From: Glomus cerebriforme
Lineage: Eukaryota > Glomeromycota > Glomeromycetes > Glomerales > Glomeraceae
Length of the DNA: 18,599 nt
Direction of reading: 5' to 3'
Assembly: GCA_003550305.1 (NCBI GenBank)
Contig: QKYT01000212.1
Location: 86,965-105,563 of the forward strand
Part shown: one piece after another, positions 1 through 9,312 of the stretch
How positions within the stretch are numbered: the stretch's first letter is position 1
Layout: each line of letters opens with the position of its first letter
Translations under genes and position numbers: made by a program
Notes under the pieces: model-generated
Told to the model about the DNA's origin: nothing
The model's input: the letters and a program-made list of their open reading frames with translations, nothing else
Databases searched by the model: none

Positions 1-100
1 TTCAATAAGCAAACTCAAATCCTACCTATTCATATATTGTTCGGGGTCCTACTTAAATGATACAAATGTAAAATATTGATCATCCAGCACAAAATAATAA

Positions 101-211
101 GTACTTAGTATAACAAATAAAATTTAAGAAAAATAATATGACATCATATGTACTATGTACTAATTCTCAGATTTTAGTAAGTACAGTACAGTACTAATAC
201 AGTACTAGTAC
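101..211. repeat. Cluster of GTAC / AGTAC motifs
   Basis: The palindrome GTAC occurs eight times in about 110 bp (near 101, 150, 157, 181, 186, 191, 202 and 208), several as back-to-back AGTAC units. This is far denser than in the surrounding A+T-rich DNA. It may be a decayed short tandem repeat. A similar small cluster (TAGTACTGTAGTAGTACTGA) lies at 6160-6180. No function is evident. Confidence 0.5.
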
Positions 212-296
212 AATTCCCAACCTTACCTATAAGTTAAAATACATTCCCTTATATAATTCCTATCAAAAAATAGCAAATAGCTTGTATTGCATCAAA

Positions 297-321
297 ATTT
301 TGCAATTAAAAATTGCAAAAT
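297..321. repeat. Perfect short hairpin
   Basis: An 11-bp perfect inverted repeat, ATTTTGCAATT and its complement, is separated by three A residues. No poly-U tract or adjacent gene suggests a terminator. In DNA this rich in A+T it may be chance or a remnant of a small inverted-repeat element. Confidence 0.35.
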
Positions 322-370
322 ATACTTGATTCCAGCATATCCAGATATCCAATGTTTTGGTATTTCTGAT

Positions 371-490
371 TTTCAAAACTAAAATCTATAAAAAAAAAAG
401 AAATATTAGTAAAATATCATTTAAAACAATTAAAAAAAAATAAAGTATTTTAAAATTTTAGTACCTTCGAATTCCTATATAACCTAATAC
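371..490 (+). repeat. Single degenerate unit of the 9313-9950 satellite
   Basis: The order of elements here (TTCAAAACTAAAATCTATA, an A-run, AGAAATATTAGT, another A-run, then TAGTACCTTCGAATTCC) matches the repeat unit found in several copies at 9313-9950, in the same orientation. The match is by eye and imperfect. It is interesting because a copy of the same MITE also lies next to each of the two satellite loci. No gene is seen in 1-714. Confidence 0.4.
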
Positions 491-714
491 AATAAAAAAT
501 TGAAACATTACAGTCGGTATTCTTTATAAAAAATTTTAATGTAACGAATTATTTAATATAACGAATTTTCTTTATAATACATAGTTTATCATATGAAAAA
601 ATTTTGTTAAACCAAATTTTACTATTTAAATACTATATAACATATAACAAAGAAAATATATGAACTGCATATATAAAAATAAATCACTTTATAACAAATT
701 CATTTTAGGATTTT

Positions 715-1100
715 GTAATTTATCGCTATGACGATGCATTACTAGTATTATATAATTTATAATTCCAATCAGAATTAAATGATTTGCAATAAATTTGTTT
801 TTTTAGAAATTTTATATAATCCAAAATTTTAATTTTTGAAAGAAATAAAATTGTTTTTTTTTGGATTGTGTAATGTTACTTAAGATCCAAATAAGAAAAT
901 TTTGGCCAGCATTATAAAATTTGAGTAAATATATGATATATAACTTGTGACAAATAGTATTTATCATACGGAAAAATTTTAAGTTCTTAGAATAAATAGT
1001 AAAAATAGAAAACTACGGTGTGACATGAGGTGTGATAAATTATTATATAGTATAAGTCACATGATAGGGATGGTGATGCATCACCATAGTAATAAATTAC
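715..1100 (-). mobile_element. Palindrome-ended MITE, copy A
   Basis: This non-coding element of about 386 bp begins GTAATTTATCGCTATGACGA and ends with the inverted counterpart (…CACCATAGTAATAAATTAC). Its terminal inverted repeats are imperfect and about 30-45 bp long. Read on the minus strand, its interior aligns over most of its length with 8559-8909; shared blocks include TATGTGACTTATACTATAT-like sequence, CCGTAGTTTTC, TTTTTACTATTTATTCTA and CTTATTTGGATCTTA. The copies share short sequence beyond the TIRs as well (TAGGATTTT outside one end, a GAAAAAA run outside the other), so the exact boundary and target duplication are uncertain. It has no coding capacity and would need a transposase supplied in trans. 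The superfamily is not assignable from what I see. Confidence 0.8.
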
Positions 1101-1300
1101 TTTTTTTCAAATTTTTTTTTTCACTATAATGAAGATTTTTGCAAAATAAATTTTTTTATGAAGATAATTTATTATAAAACCATTTTAAAAATATAGTAAT
1201 ATCACATTATCACATATCTACTATACATTCATAAAATTAGCAATGAAAAATATTTATATTTCATATTTAAGTTTTATAAATTTATTATTTTTTTTTTTAA

Positions 1301-2261
1301 ATTCCAAAAACTAAACCTATTGACTTGTCTAAAAACAAACTTTCTAATGAACTTTCTACTTTTAAAAAATATAAGTCTCTTACTACTATGCAAAAAAAAA
1401 AAATTTGTTTAAAAAAAAAAATTTATTTTCTTTTTTAAAAAATAAAAATTTAGTCAAAGAGTATGATGTCAGTAAAGGGATGGTATATGATATTTTTGGT
1501 TTGCTATAGATGTTAACTCATATCAAACTAGCTTACAATGTGAAAAAAAACTTCCTTTATTATTATTGAAAAAGCTTTGGTCCTTTGGGTAAAAAATGCA
1601 CTTAAGTCTTGTTATTAGTAATGATATTCTTTCAGTTAAAGCGATGGAATTTGCTTTTTTATGTAATGAAATCAAATTTAAAGGTTCAGATGGATGGGTT
1701 TCAAATTTTAAAAAGTGTCATAACCTTAGGCAATATAGTATACATAGAGAAGCAGCAAGTGTATTACTTGAGAGTCTTGATATAATACATGAAAATTTCT
1801 GTTAAATTCTAAAAGATTACAACCCTAAAGATATTTTTAACTGTAATGAAATAGGCCTTTTTTGGAAAATGCAACCTATATCTAATAGACCTGTTGCTGG
1901 AATAAAATAATCTAAGGATTGTGTAACTATTATGTAACCAGAACTAAAAAAATATGTCACTTATTTATATACAAATATGAAAATTCTAAACTCTTAAAAA
2001 TATTAGCAAGAACACTCTTCTAGTGAATTATTACTGAAATTCAAAGAGTTGTATACAAGTATCAATCTGGAATGAATATCTAAGAAACTTGATGGGTAAA
2101 CGAGGATGTAAAACTGAAATACCATTCTTCTTGTTGATAATGCCCCAACNCATTCCCTATATGAAAATACCAATCTCACTAATATTAGAATTGAATTNCT
2201 TCCTCCAAATACTACTTCACATTTCCAACCATGTAATCAAGGGATTATTAATAATTTTAAG
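1301..2261 (+). pseudogene. Decayed CENP-B/Tigger-like (Tc1/pogo) DDE transposase
   Basis: Conceptual reading across several frameshifts and stops gives, in order: a CENP-B-type helix-turn-helix region (KKYKSLTTMQKKK…, then VKEYDVSKGMVYDIF at about 1450-1500); a second DNA-binding region (1596-1800, with GSDGWVSNFKKCHNLRQYSI); the first catalytic block (DIFNCNEIGLFWKMQP, about 1830); a second block (ILLVDNAPTHSLYENTN, GAT at 2136-2138); and LPPNTTSHFQPCNQGIINNFK (ending about 2261). This is the order of a pogo/Tigger DDE_1 transposase, which cuts and pastes its own element in the nucleus. In family members the first and third blocks usually read CDE and CDQG. Here both carry Asn (AAT at 1845-1847 and 2235-2237), so catalysis would be lost even without the stops. 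The expected ATG reads ATT at 1301. The C-terminus beyond 2261 is not recognisable. GTAAAT directly after INNFK could be an old splice donor. Two ambiguous bases lie at 2150 and 2198. Confidence 0.85.
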
Positions 2262-2334
2262 GTAAATTTTTTACTTTTATCAACATCTCCTTCCAAAAAA
2301 TATTCTTCTAAGAGTTTTCATACTTTTTTAAATA

Positions 2335-2822
2335 CAATCAGACCTCCATATAATTACCTCTTTGGTTCTGCAAAAATTGGTGATTGTATAGAGATGTTAT
2401 TATAAAAAGGTACCTCTCTATAATCCCCACTATATTAAAAATTATGTGAAGTGATTATATAGAGTTTTACATCGCAAATTATATTATCAATTTATTAAAA
2501 GTAAAAAAAATATATTTACAAGTGTTATTAAATGTTATTAATATATTATACTAAATGTTAAATCTATTATATTGTATTAATGTTATTATATGTATTATAT
2601 GATCATACGCGCATTTATAAGGAGATTTATAACCAATCAAAAAATTATGTGATTAATTGAAAGGTAAATTATTAACAAAAATGATATATGTGTTCAGAAA
2701 AATGCGGTAATAGTGATTATAACTGTTTTGTGATTATTTAAATTAGTTTCGCAAAAATGGGTTCTTATAAAAAGGTGTTATTATATAAAGGGTGATTGTA
2801 TGGAGGTCTGAGTGTCTGACTG
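2335..2822. mobile_element. Pogo-type MITE with TA target duplication
   Basis: The left end reads CAATCAGACCTCCATATAAT. The complement of the right end reads CAGTCAGAC, then ACTCAGAC, then CTCCATACAATCACC. The two match if one 8-base duplication (CAGACACT-like) is allowed in the right arm. Each end abuts a TA dinucleotide (2333-2334 and 2823-2824), and the CAGT-like terminus next to TA is typical of pogo/Tigger elements. Sub-terminal copies of GGTGATTGTAT and TTATTATAAAAAGGT occur in both arms, and an internal 8-bp stem (TATAGAGA at 2387, TCTCTATA at 2415) is present. No coding sequence is visible in its 488 bp, so it is non-autonomous. It sits about 75 bp downstream of a pogo-like transposase remnant, but I cannot show that this transposase mobilised it. 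Confidence 0.75.
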
Positions 2823-4825
2823 TATATGTTTTTCTCCACCTTTTTTATCATATTTTTGCATGCTTTTTAACTCATAAAAGGAGTTCTTATTGAAAAGTAA
2901 GTTTCTAATTAGTAAATGGCTAATATATGTTTCAAAAACAAATTTATTTACTATATAATATTTTCTTAGTTTTTAGGAACATATTTTTCAAAGACAAACA
3001 GTAATTAGCATTTTTTTCCATAATTTTTTTTCTTACCTTTTTGCATTATTTGTGTTTCATTAGCCAAGGTAAGTTCTAGTTCTCTAACCAATTTATCTCT
3101 TTTAGCAGTGTTAATAACATTAATATTTTGTTTTGTCAATTCAAATAATAATTGCTCTTTTGTTAATCTTTTAGGATTAATACCTAAATCAGATTAGAAA
3201 CAAAATGTAAACAGATTGGATAAAATTCACAAGCTGAAGAGGTAATGCACCTGATACATTTGGCATAGCAACTATTCATTTATCTTTGAAAATTGTATGA
3301 GTTGATATAGTGGGTTCTGGAATTTCAATTTGTTTTTCTGCAAATTAGCTAATTGTGCTGATAAAAATTTTGTCCAATCTTCATCTCTTAATCAAGATTC
3401 AAGAATATAGCCTGCCATTAATCCTTCTTCTGGCCAAGTCCATTTGAATAAATTAGAATTACCAGAAAGAGTATTTTTTGTCTTCTTACTTTGGCCTAAA
3501 GTAAGCCAAAATCAGATAATATAATCTTTAGTTATTTTTGTTTGATCTAAAACTTACCATTTATTCAGTTTGGTTCCAAATGTACAATAGATGTTCTATA
3601 AATATTCTTGATTGTGACTTCAATGTCAGCACCTTCCATTATATCCAATCCAAGATATACTTGATGTTTGATCGCATAGGAAATCTAAAGTGTTGACACT
3701 TGTTATATAAGTAAATCACATTTCTTATTTATTTTTGTTAGTACCTGTGCATAATGGCTATCAATCGTTATTTTTGCTTCAGGAATACTCATTTCTTTAC
3801 ATTTATTTGATACCATTCCAACCAATTTCCTAAAATTATCATTAGATCAGGATTGTAATAATGAGGACTATTATCTGAAATAATTGTGATCCACTTTGGC
3901 TTATTTTCTAATGATTCAATTATAGTATGAAGTAAAGAGGCTGTAAACCATGAATCTTGACATGCATTCATTAACCAATGATCATAAATATGAATATTGA
4001 GCTTTTTCAAAAAATTCTGCTTTTGTTTTTTTAGCACTTTTTAGAAATATTTTCATTTTATAATCAACTACTAATACAGTGCTATTTTTATTCAAATCTA
4101 ATAGATTGGCATTAATTTGGGCATTTAGATAAACTTTACAGACTTAATGGGTAAGATAATATAACAAATGGTTTTGGTATTCATCAAGAACTTTGTGTAA
4201 ATCTATAAAAAGCTAATTTTTAAGATGTCTCTAAAGAAGGTAAATAATTCTGCATATTTTTGAGATATATGTATATATTGTTCAGTATAAATTCCAAATG
4301 CCTATAGTAAATAATAACTAATACAAGGATTATGCTTTGTTATTCCTTTTTTATCAACAATCAGATTTTTTTCATAATCCCGCTTCAAAAATCATTGTAA
4401 CTTTTTCAACTCATAAATTTATTTTCAATGAGCTTTCTAATATCATCAAATATCTTATATCCATACTAACTACAAGTTGAACAAGTTGAATAAAGTCCAC
4501 TTAGATCTTCTTGATATATATATTCATTTCTTTGTAGTTTTGTCATAAAGGTTGTATGATAAATTCCATTAGAAAATTCAGCATGAAATTTCTCCCAAAA
4601 TACTTGTTTGTTATCACAAAGGTATTTAATTGATATACTAGTTTTACTATCTGTTTTGTATGAGCTTATAACTACATGTATTTTGTCATTAATAAATTTT
4701 TCAAATTCTTGCAATTTTTCACTAGGCAGCCTTTTATGTGTAAAAGAAGGTTTTTTCATTGGAGAACCACCAGGTCCATTAAAATGGCAGTAAATACATG
4801 CTTTTAATATCAAATTATTTAAAAC

Positions 4826-4893
4826 CTAATAATATAGAATAATTTAACAAAATAGTTATGAAAATTAAAATCAACAAATTCATTAATACATAC
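4826..4893 (-). other. Intron in the DDE-like pseudogene
   Basis: A 68-bp minus-strand interval begins GTATGT and ends TTATTAG. It joins …EELQLS in frame to VLNNLILKACIYC…, the start of the CX2C block. The donor is close to consensus and the length is typical of fungal introns. Its preservation shows that the copy spread or arose as DNA rather than from a spliced transcript. Confidence 0.7.
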
Positions 4894-5119
4894 TGATAAT
4901 TGAAGTTCTTCATATTTAAAATCATTTGCAATTATGGATAATATTCTTTACTTTCTGTTATCTTCTTTTTTATTGATTGTTAGACTTTTTTGAAAGCAAT
5001 TACAAAATGTATTAGATACATCATAAAAGCCTATTGGTTGTGATATTAAAAAGCCAAGTTTGTGTAGCTGTTTCAATACACTTTTTTCAATATTAGAATT
5101 CAATTGTCCAAAATTCATA

Positions 5120-5182
5120 CTATAATAAATAATATAATTAGTAAATATTTTTTAAAAAATAAAGTATTATTTATTTTTTTAC
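5120..5182 (-). other. Intron in the DDE-like pseudogene (phase disturbed)
   Basis: A 63-bp minus-strand interval begins GTAAAA and ends TTATTATAG, with a branch-site-like TACTAAT about 20 bp before the acceptor. Upstream is …SKQDSM and downstream is the NFGQLNSNIEKSVLKQLHKL segment. The two are out of phase by one base, so either a single-base indel occurred nearby or the true splice site was slightly different. Confidence 0.6.
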
Positions 5183-6153
5183 CATTGAATCCTGCTTTGA
5201 AAATGGTGTTATATCATGACATTCTATATTATGAAGCATTATTCTCCATGTATTTAGTTCATGTTCACTAAATTTATAATTTATAGAATATAATTGTTTT
5301 AGATTTCTATGTAGTTTAATCATTGTTCCTTATTTCCATTACTTTTAACTTATGCCAATCAACATTACTAATAGTTTGTCACTTGAGATGGTAAGAAAAA
5401 ACTTCTTTCATTAAAACATCATTATCCCAATCACTCAATGAACAGGATGGAATTTTTATAGTTTGAATCAATTGTTATGTTATAGTACTTTCAATTCCAA
5501 ATAGTGCCCTTTCAGTAAATGTCTTTAATTTAGCAATTTTTGTTTCTTATTCACTGAAAATTCTCACACACAAGATCAGGTATGCTATCACAAAATGTTT
5601 TTTCAATTTCAGTTTTATACATTATGGTTATTTTACATCTGTTTGCCAATTGAAATAAAAAACTTGATTTAAATCTAACTTCAGCATATCCCTGTTAATT
5701 ATTTTCAGATTTTGTAATTTCAAACACAAAAATAATATCAGCCCAAGATTAATAAAATATGGATGAAATAAAACTCCTTCCAATAATTTTTCATAAATAG
5801 CTAGCTTGTCAAACCCCAATATCATAGGACCCAAAAATCTGGTTTTAGTATGAAACATCTGTAGATATTGCTTTGATACTAAAATTATATGGCTCAGTAA
5901 TATAAAAAGATTTGCAAGTGCAAAGGTATCCTGGTTGTTTAGAATGCTCTTCATTATTCTTCATAACTGTTAAAATAAAGTCATGTCCATTTAAAAAAAC
6001 TACTATTTTCATATGCAAATGAATAGGAACTAGAAATTCTATTTTTTGATTGCAAACTATCTACTATTTATATGAAAAAGGTTCAAAGTGTAATTCTAAA
6101 TCAATAGTTCCTACCGAAACTAAGGAAATATTATAATTTTTTTCTTTTGTCAT

Positions 6154-6663
6154 GTTTAAGTAGTACTGTAGTAGTACTGAATAACGTGAAAGAGTTTACA
6201 TGGTTGTATTAGATAATGCAAAAGAGATTCTGACAGTTTTCTTTTTATTATATAAAATGATATATGCCCTTATTCAGTGTTGTACGATGTCTGCAAGGTT
6301 TATATGGGACAACATTGTCTGTATCCCACGTCCATTGTCCACGTCTGATATAATGCCCGTCATTTTGATTGTCATGTGAACATGTCTGGCTAATTTTAAA
6401 ATGATCCAGGACATTTTATGTATTCCGGACAATTATTTTTTTTATCTTTTATCGATCTTATCAGATTTCCTTTTCTTTAACCACTTTGCTGTATCAAAAC
6501 CTAAAGAAAAAACAAATAGAAAAATAAAGCTTTGTTATGCTAAAATCCTAGAAATATATAATAATTTTTGGCTTTTAGACATCCACCAAACTACCACGCC
6601 GAAATCTAAAAAAAAAAATTTAAAGAATGCCACTTCCTTCTATAGTGAATCAATATATTATTA
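6154..6663. other. Spacer between divergent transposon remnants
   Basis: No gene is supported. This interval would hold the promoter of the leftward DDE-like gene and the 5' part of the rightward hAT element. It is locally richer in G+C around 6280-6420 and carries repeated GTCC/GGAC and CACGTC-type words (ATTGTCCACGTC, ATCCAGGACATTT, ATTCCGGACAATT), which could be sub-terminal transposase-binding words of the hAT element. An 87-codon open frame at 6401-6664 has no recognisable domain and runs into the hAT region in the wrong frame. Confidence 0.4.
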
Positions 6664-6889
6664 GGTCTGACATTAAACTTAACAAGAGCAATTTCAAGAC
6701 ATATTGTAAACTATGTATTGAGAGAAGAAGAAGGAAAAAAGAAATTTTTTTCAAATAAAAAAGATAGAATAATTTTGCATTTTAAGAAATATCCGCATTT
6801 TATTACTAAAACAACTGCAGAAGAATAAGAAGAAACATTCAATTTACTAGAAGATAATAATAATTCATCAATTCCAAGCAAAAGATTGG

Positions 6890-6933
6890 GTAAATATATT
6901 TTATTATATTTCTATTAACAATCATTTTTTTAG
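6890..6933 (+). other. Intron 1 of hAT remnant
   Basis: The interval begins GTAAAT and ends TTTTTTTAG and is 44 bp long. Removing it joins …PSKRLG to VMDSQASQ in frame (codon G|TT completed across the junction), which supports the call. Confidence 0.7.
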
Positions 6934-7496
6934 TTATGGATTCACAAGCATCTCAATCTTCTACCACATCTTTTCATAAAGTAATTATCCAATCATCTTC
7001 ATATGGACCTATGGATAATTTTATTGTTTGCTTTTTATCTAAAGAAGATTTAGGAAAGTTTTATATATTATTAATTAGACTTACTGTTTCATGTGGATGG
7101 GCATTGTCATGGGTTAATAATCCTGAAGCTCAAGAGTTATTTAACTTTTTAAATCCTCTTATAAAATTACCTGATCGTTATGAACTTGGAGGTAAAGTTC
7201 TAACTAAAGCTGTAGAAAAAGTTGATAATACTATGGAAATTGCTCTTAAAGAAGACCCAGTAGGTATAACTTTAACATTTGATGGATGGACTAATGTCAA
7301 AAATGAACAACTATTAGGAGCAGTTTTAATTTCTTCGGAAGGAAAACCTTATGTTTGGAAAGCAGTTGATAGTAGTATAGAATGTGAAAATCATACTAAC
7401 GTGATGAGAAAAATAGAATCAATGCTCACTGAACTAGAAAGAAATTAATATTTGTGCTATTGTTACCGATAGTGCAGGAGCATATGCAGCAGCTAG

Positions 7497-7571
7497 GTAA
7501 GGTTATTAAATTGTTTTATTTTTTATTTTATTTTATTTTATTTTAAATATCAATATTTAAATTTATATTAG
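7497..7571 (+). other. Intron 2 of hAT remnant
   Basis: The interval begins GTAAGG and ends TATATTAG and is 75 bp long. It splits the codon AG|A and joins …SAGAYAAAR to HRLRIS in frame, directly after the second catalytic Asp block. It contains a TTTTA pentamer run (7518-7545). Confidence 0.75.
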
Positions 7572-8558
7572 ACATAGATTAAGAATTTCAATATAATCTG
7601 TGGTGTTTTTACCATATTTTGCCCATCAGATTAATTTCTGTGTAGGTGAAATTTTTAAAGAGTCTACAGAATTTAAAGTTACAGTTGATTATGCTACCAA
7701 ACTTGCAACATATTTTCAAAATTCAAACAACAAATTCTTTATTGCTTAATTAAAAGAATTACAATATGAAATTTATGAAAAACATATAATACCAATTGTA
7801 TCAGTAGAAACAAGATGGAATAGTATTTATGAAATGTGTTTAAGTCTTATAAAAACTCAACAGGCATTACAAGTAAGTATATTTTATTTAAATAATTAAT
7901 AAATAAAAAAAAATATTAAAAAACATTTATTATTTAAATGTTGGCTATCAAATTTAAACCACCTATTATAGAAAATCATCATAAAAAAGATGGAGAATTA
8001 ACTATTTCACATGTAATATTTGAAATAATTGATTCCAATAATTTTTGGGATAATCTTGTATTATTTACAGAAATTCTTGATCCTTATTGTAGAATACTTA
8101 ATGTTTTACAATCTGATAAGGCATGTTTATTTCAAGTAATACATGGTTTACAACTACTTCTTATTTTGTCATGTTTGTTACATCCAAAATATAAAATGGA
8201 ATGTTTCAATAAAACAATATCTAATTTTAATTATTCAATATTTGGCAAGTGGTTTATATATTATTATAATGTATGGTCAGACAAAGAACCAAAATGTATT
8301 ATTAGAGAATTTGATGATTTTCATTTAAACAAATATCCATTTGATATTGAAACATACAAACAATTTAATTGGCGATATTGGTGTTATATTGGACTTTCTA
8401 CAAATGAATTAGGCTTTGTTGCTTGTAGAATTTTTGGTATATATATAAATGCAACTTCTGTAGAAAGACTTTGGAGCTGTATGAGATTTTTACAAACAAA
8501 TAGGCGTAATAGATTAAAGGTATATTAATTTATATTTATATATTAATTAAAGAAAAAA

Positions 8559-8909
8559 GTAATTTATCACCATGGCAATGTATCGCCACTCTGTCACGTG
8601 ACCTATTATATTATGTGACTTATACTATATGATAATTTGTCATCCTTCACGTCATACCGTAGTTTTCCATTTTTACTATTTATTCTAGAGACTTAGAATT
8701 TTTTTGATGTGATAAATACTTGCCAAATTTTCCTTATTTGGATCTTAGGTAACGTTATACAATCTAAAAAGGCAATTTTGTTTCTCTCGAAAATTGAAAT
8801 CTTGGATCGCAAAATTCCCAAAAAGGCAATTTTATTGCAGATTATTTAATTCCGGCCGGAATTATGAGTCACGTGATACTGCCGATGCATCGCCATGGCG
8901 ATAAATTAC
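8559..8909 (+). mobile_element. Palindrome-ended MITE, copy B
   Basis: This 351-bp non-coding element begins GTAATTTATCACCATGGCAA and ends GCCATGGCGATAAATTAC, giving an inverted-repeat pair. The right TIR contains the 14-bp palindrome ATCGCCATGGCGAT (8889-8902). Inside, GTCACGTGAC (8593-8602) and TCACGTGA (about 8867-8875) sit symmetrically near the two ends, and the 16-bp palindrome AATTCCGGCCGGAATT lies at 8849-8864. It aligns with 715-1100 read on the opposite strand, minus a block of roughly 50 bp near 8725. It is the better preserved copy: where B has the GGCCGG palindrome, copy A has AATCAG, all differences being transitions. It lies 30 bp after the broken end of the hAT remnant. Confidence 0.85.
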
Positions 8910-9312
8910 AAAATCCTAGCCAAGTTAATAACTAAATGAAAGCAATTTTGGCCAGATTTATGTATAATTCTGGTTAGAATAAAAACGGCCAAATATTTAA
9001 TTTAATAGTAAAATATTCCAACTTTGAATTACTACTATTTTATTAAAAAATATTTTACAGGAAATTTAAAAACGTAGTTTTATTAAGCTTAATCTATTAT
9101 ATTATTATACATTTATACTTTATGTTTATCTTTTTTTTTTGAGTAAGTAGTAGTGATTTAACTTTTATCAAATTTTGTTGCTAAGACTTAAGTTATATGC
9201 ATTGTATATGATACTAAAAAATTCACCAAATTTTGTTATAATAAAGGCAGAAACTAAATTCATTATAAAAAACATTGATATTTTATTAAAAAAATAGAAA
9301 AAATTTGAAGTA
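8910..9312. other. A+T-rich spacer, no gene
   Basis: I see no coding remnant, RNA gene or clear repeat. The words TTTTGGCCAG and CTGGTTAGAAT (8945-8985) form a weak inverted pair, and AATTTTGGCCAG also occurs inside MITE copy A (near 900), so part of this stretch may be old MITE-related sequence. Confidence 0.4.

Larger units (their letters stand above)
3005..6153 (-). pseudogene. Decayed copy of an unnamed DDE-like (RNase H-fold?) transposase-type protein with SAP-like tail
   Basis: One gene, read right to left, can be followed through stops and frameshifts. It starts at ATG 6151-6153 (MTKEKNYNISLVSVGTIDLE). A helical N-terminal region follows (5628-5954, with FLGPMILGFDKLAIYEKLLE and GVLFHPYFINLGLILFL), then SEHELNTWRIMLHNIECHDI (about 5200-5260). 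An exon with LKQLHKLGFL, a CX2C block (ACIYCHFNGPGG, about 4770) and LLDLNKNSTVLVVDYKMKIF (about 4080) come next. These are followed by IYDHWLMNACQDSWFTAS, ITIISDNSPHYYNPDLMIIL (about 3880) and EAKITIDSHYAQ (about 3750), then WTWPEEG…AGYI and a SAP-like C-terminus (RLTKEQLLFELTKQNINVI, 3060-3190) up to TAA at 3005-3007. I recall similar proteins as an expanded family in Glomeromycotina, and the DYxMK / SDNxxxY layout in unnamed animal proteins. Asp residues in VVDYK, SDN and the EAK…DSHYAQ block could be the catalytic triad; this is inference. Total coding length without introns is about 1000 residues. Many stops make it non-functional. Confidence 0.75.
6664..8528 (+). pseudogene. Decayed hAT-family transposase (BED / DUF659-like)
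   Basis: Reading through frameshifts gives a zinc-finger N-terminus (NKSNFKTYCKLC, CX2C at 6706-6717, then KKDRIILHFKKYPHFI). A DUF659-like segment follows (CGWALSWVNNPEAQELFNFL, LIKLPDRYELGGKVLTKAVE; 7090-7220). The first catalytic block is ITLTFDGWTNVK (Asp at 7281-7283) and the second is ICAIVTDSAGAYAAA (Asp at 7468-7470). An HQINFCVGEIFKEST block and VSVETRWNSIYEM come next, and the C-terminal hAT dimerisation region carries NELGFVACRIFG and NATSVERLWS (8400-8475). This is the order of a hAT transposase, which excises and reinserts its element in the nucleus. Introns at 6890-6933 and 7497-7571 splice in phase. A frameshift lies near 7440, another stop near 7750, and the third intron (donor 7873) lacks its expected acceptor. 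The frame closes at RRNRLK followed by GTATAT, which may be a fourth donor whose exon is lost. No intact TIR pair was found. Confidence 0.85.

Noticed and set aside
4608..4793. Open frame of 61 codons, plus strand
   Set aside because: It is antisense to the recognisable CX2C exon of the DDE-like gene; a shadow.
5628..5954. Hydrophobic 108-codon minus-strand frame as a stand-alone membrane protein
   Set aside because: Flanking frames continue the same DDE-like gene on both sides. The hydrophobic look comes from A+T-rich codons.
6401..6664. 87-codon plus-strand frame as a gene
   Set aside because: No domain is recognised, composition is that of A+T-rich noise, and it ends out of frame with the hAT coding remnant that begins at its stop.
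8143..8328. 61-codon plus-strand frame
   Set aside because: It overlaps the hAT frame 7938-8528 in another register; a shadow.
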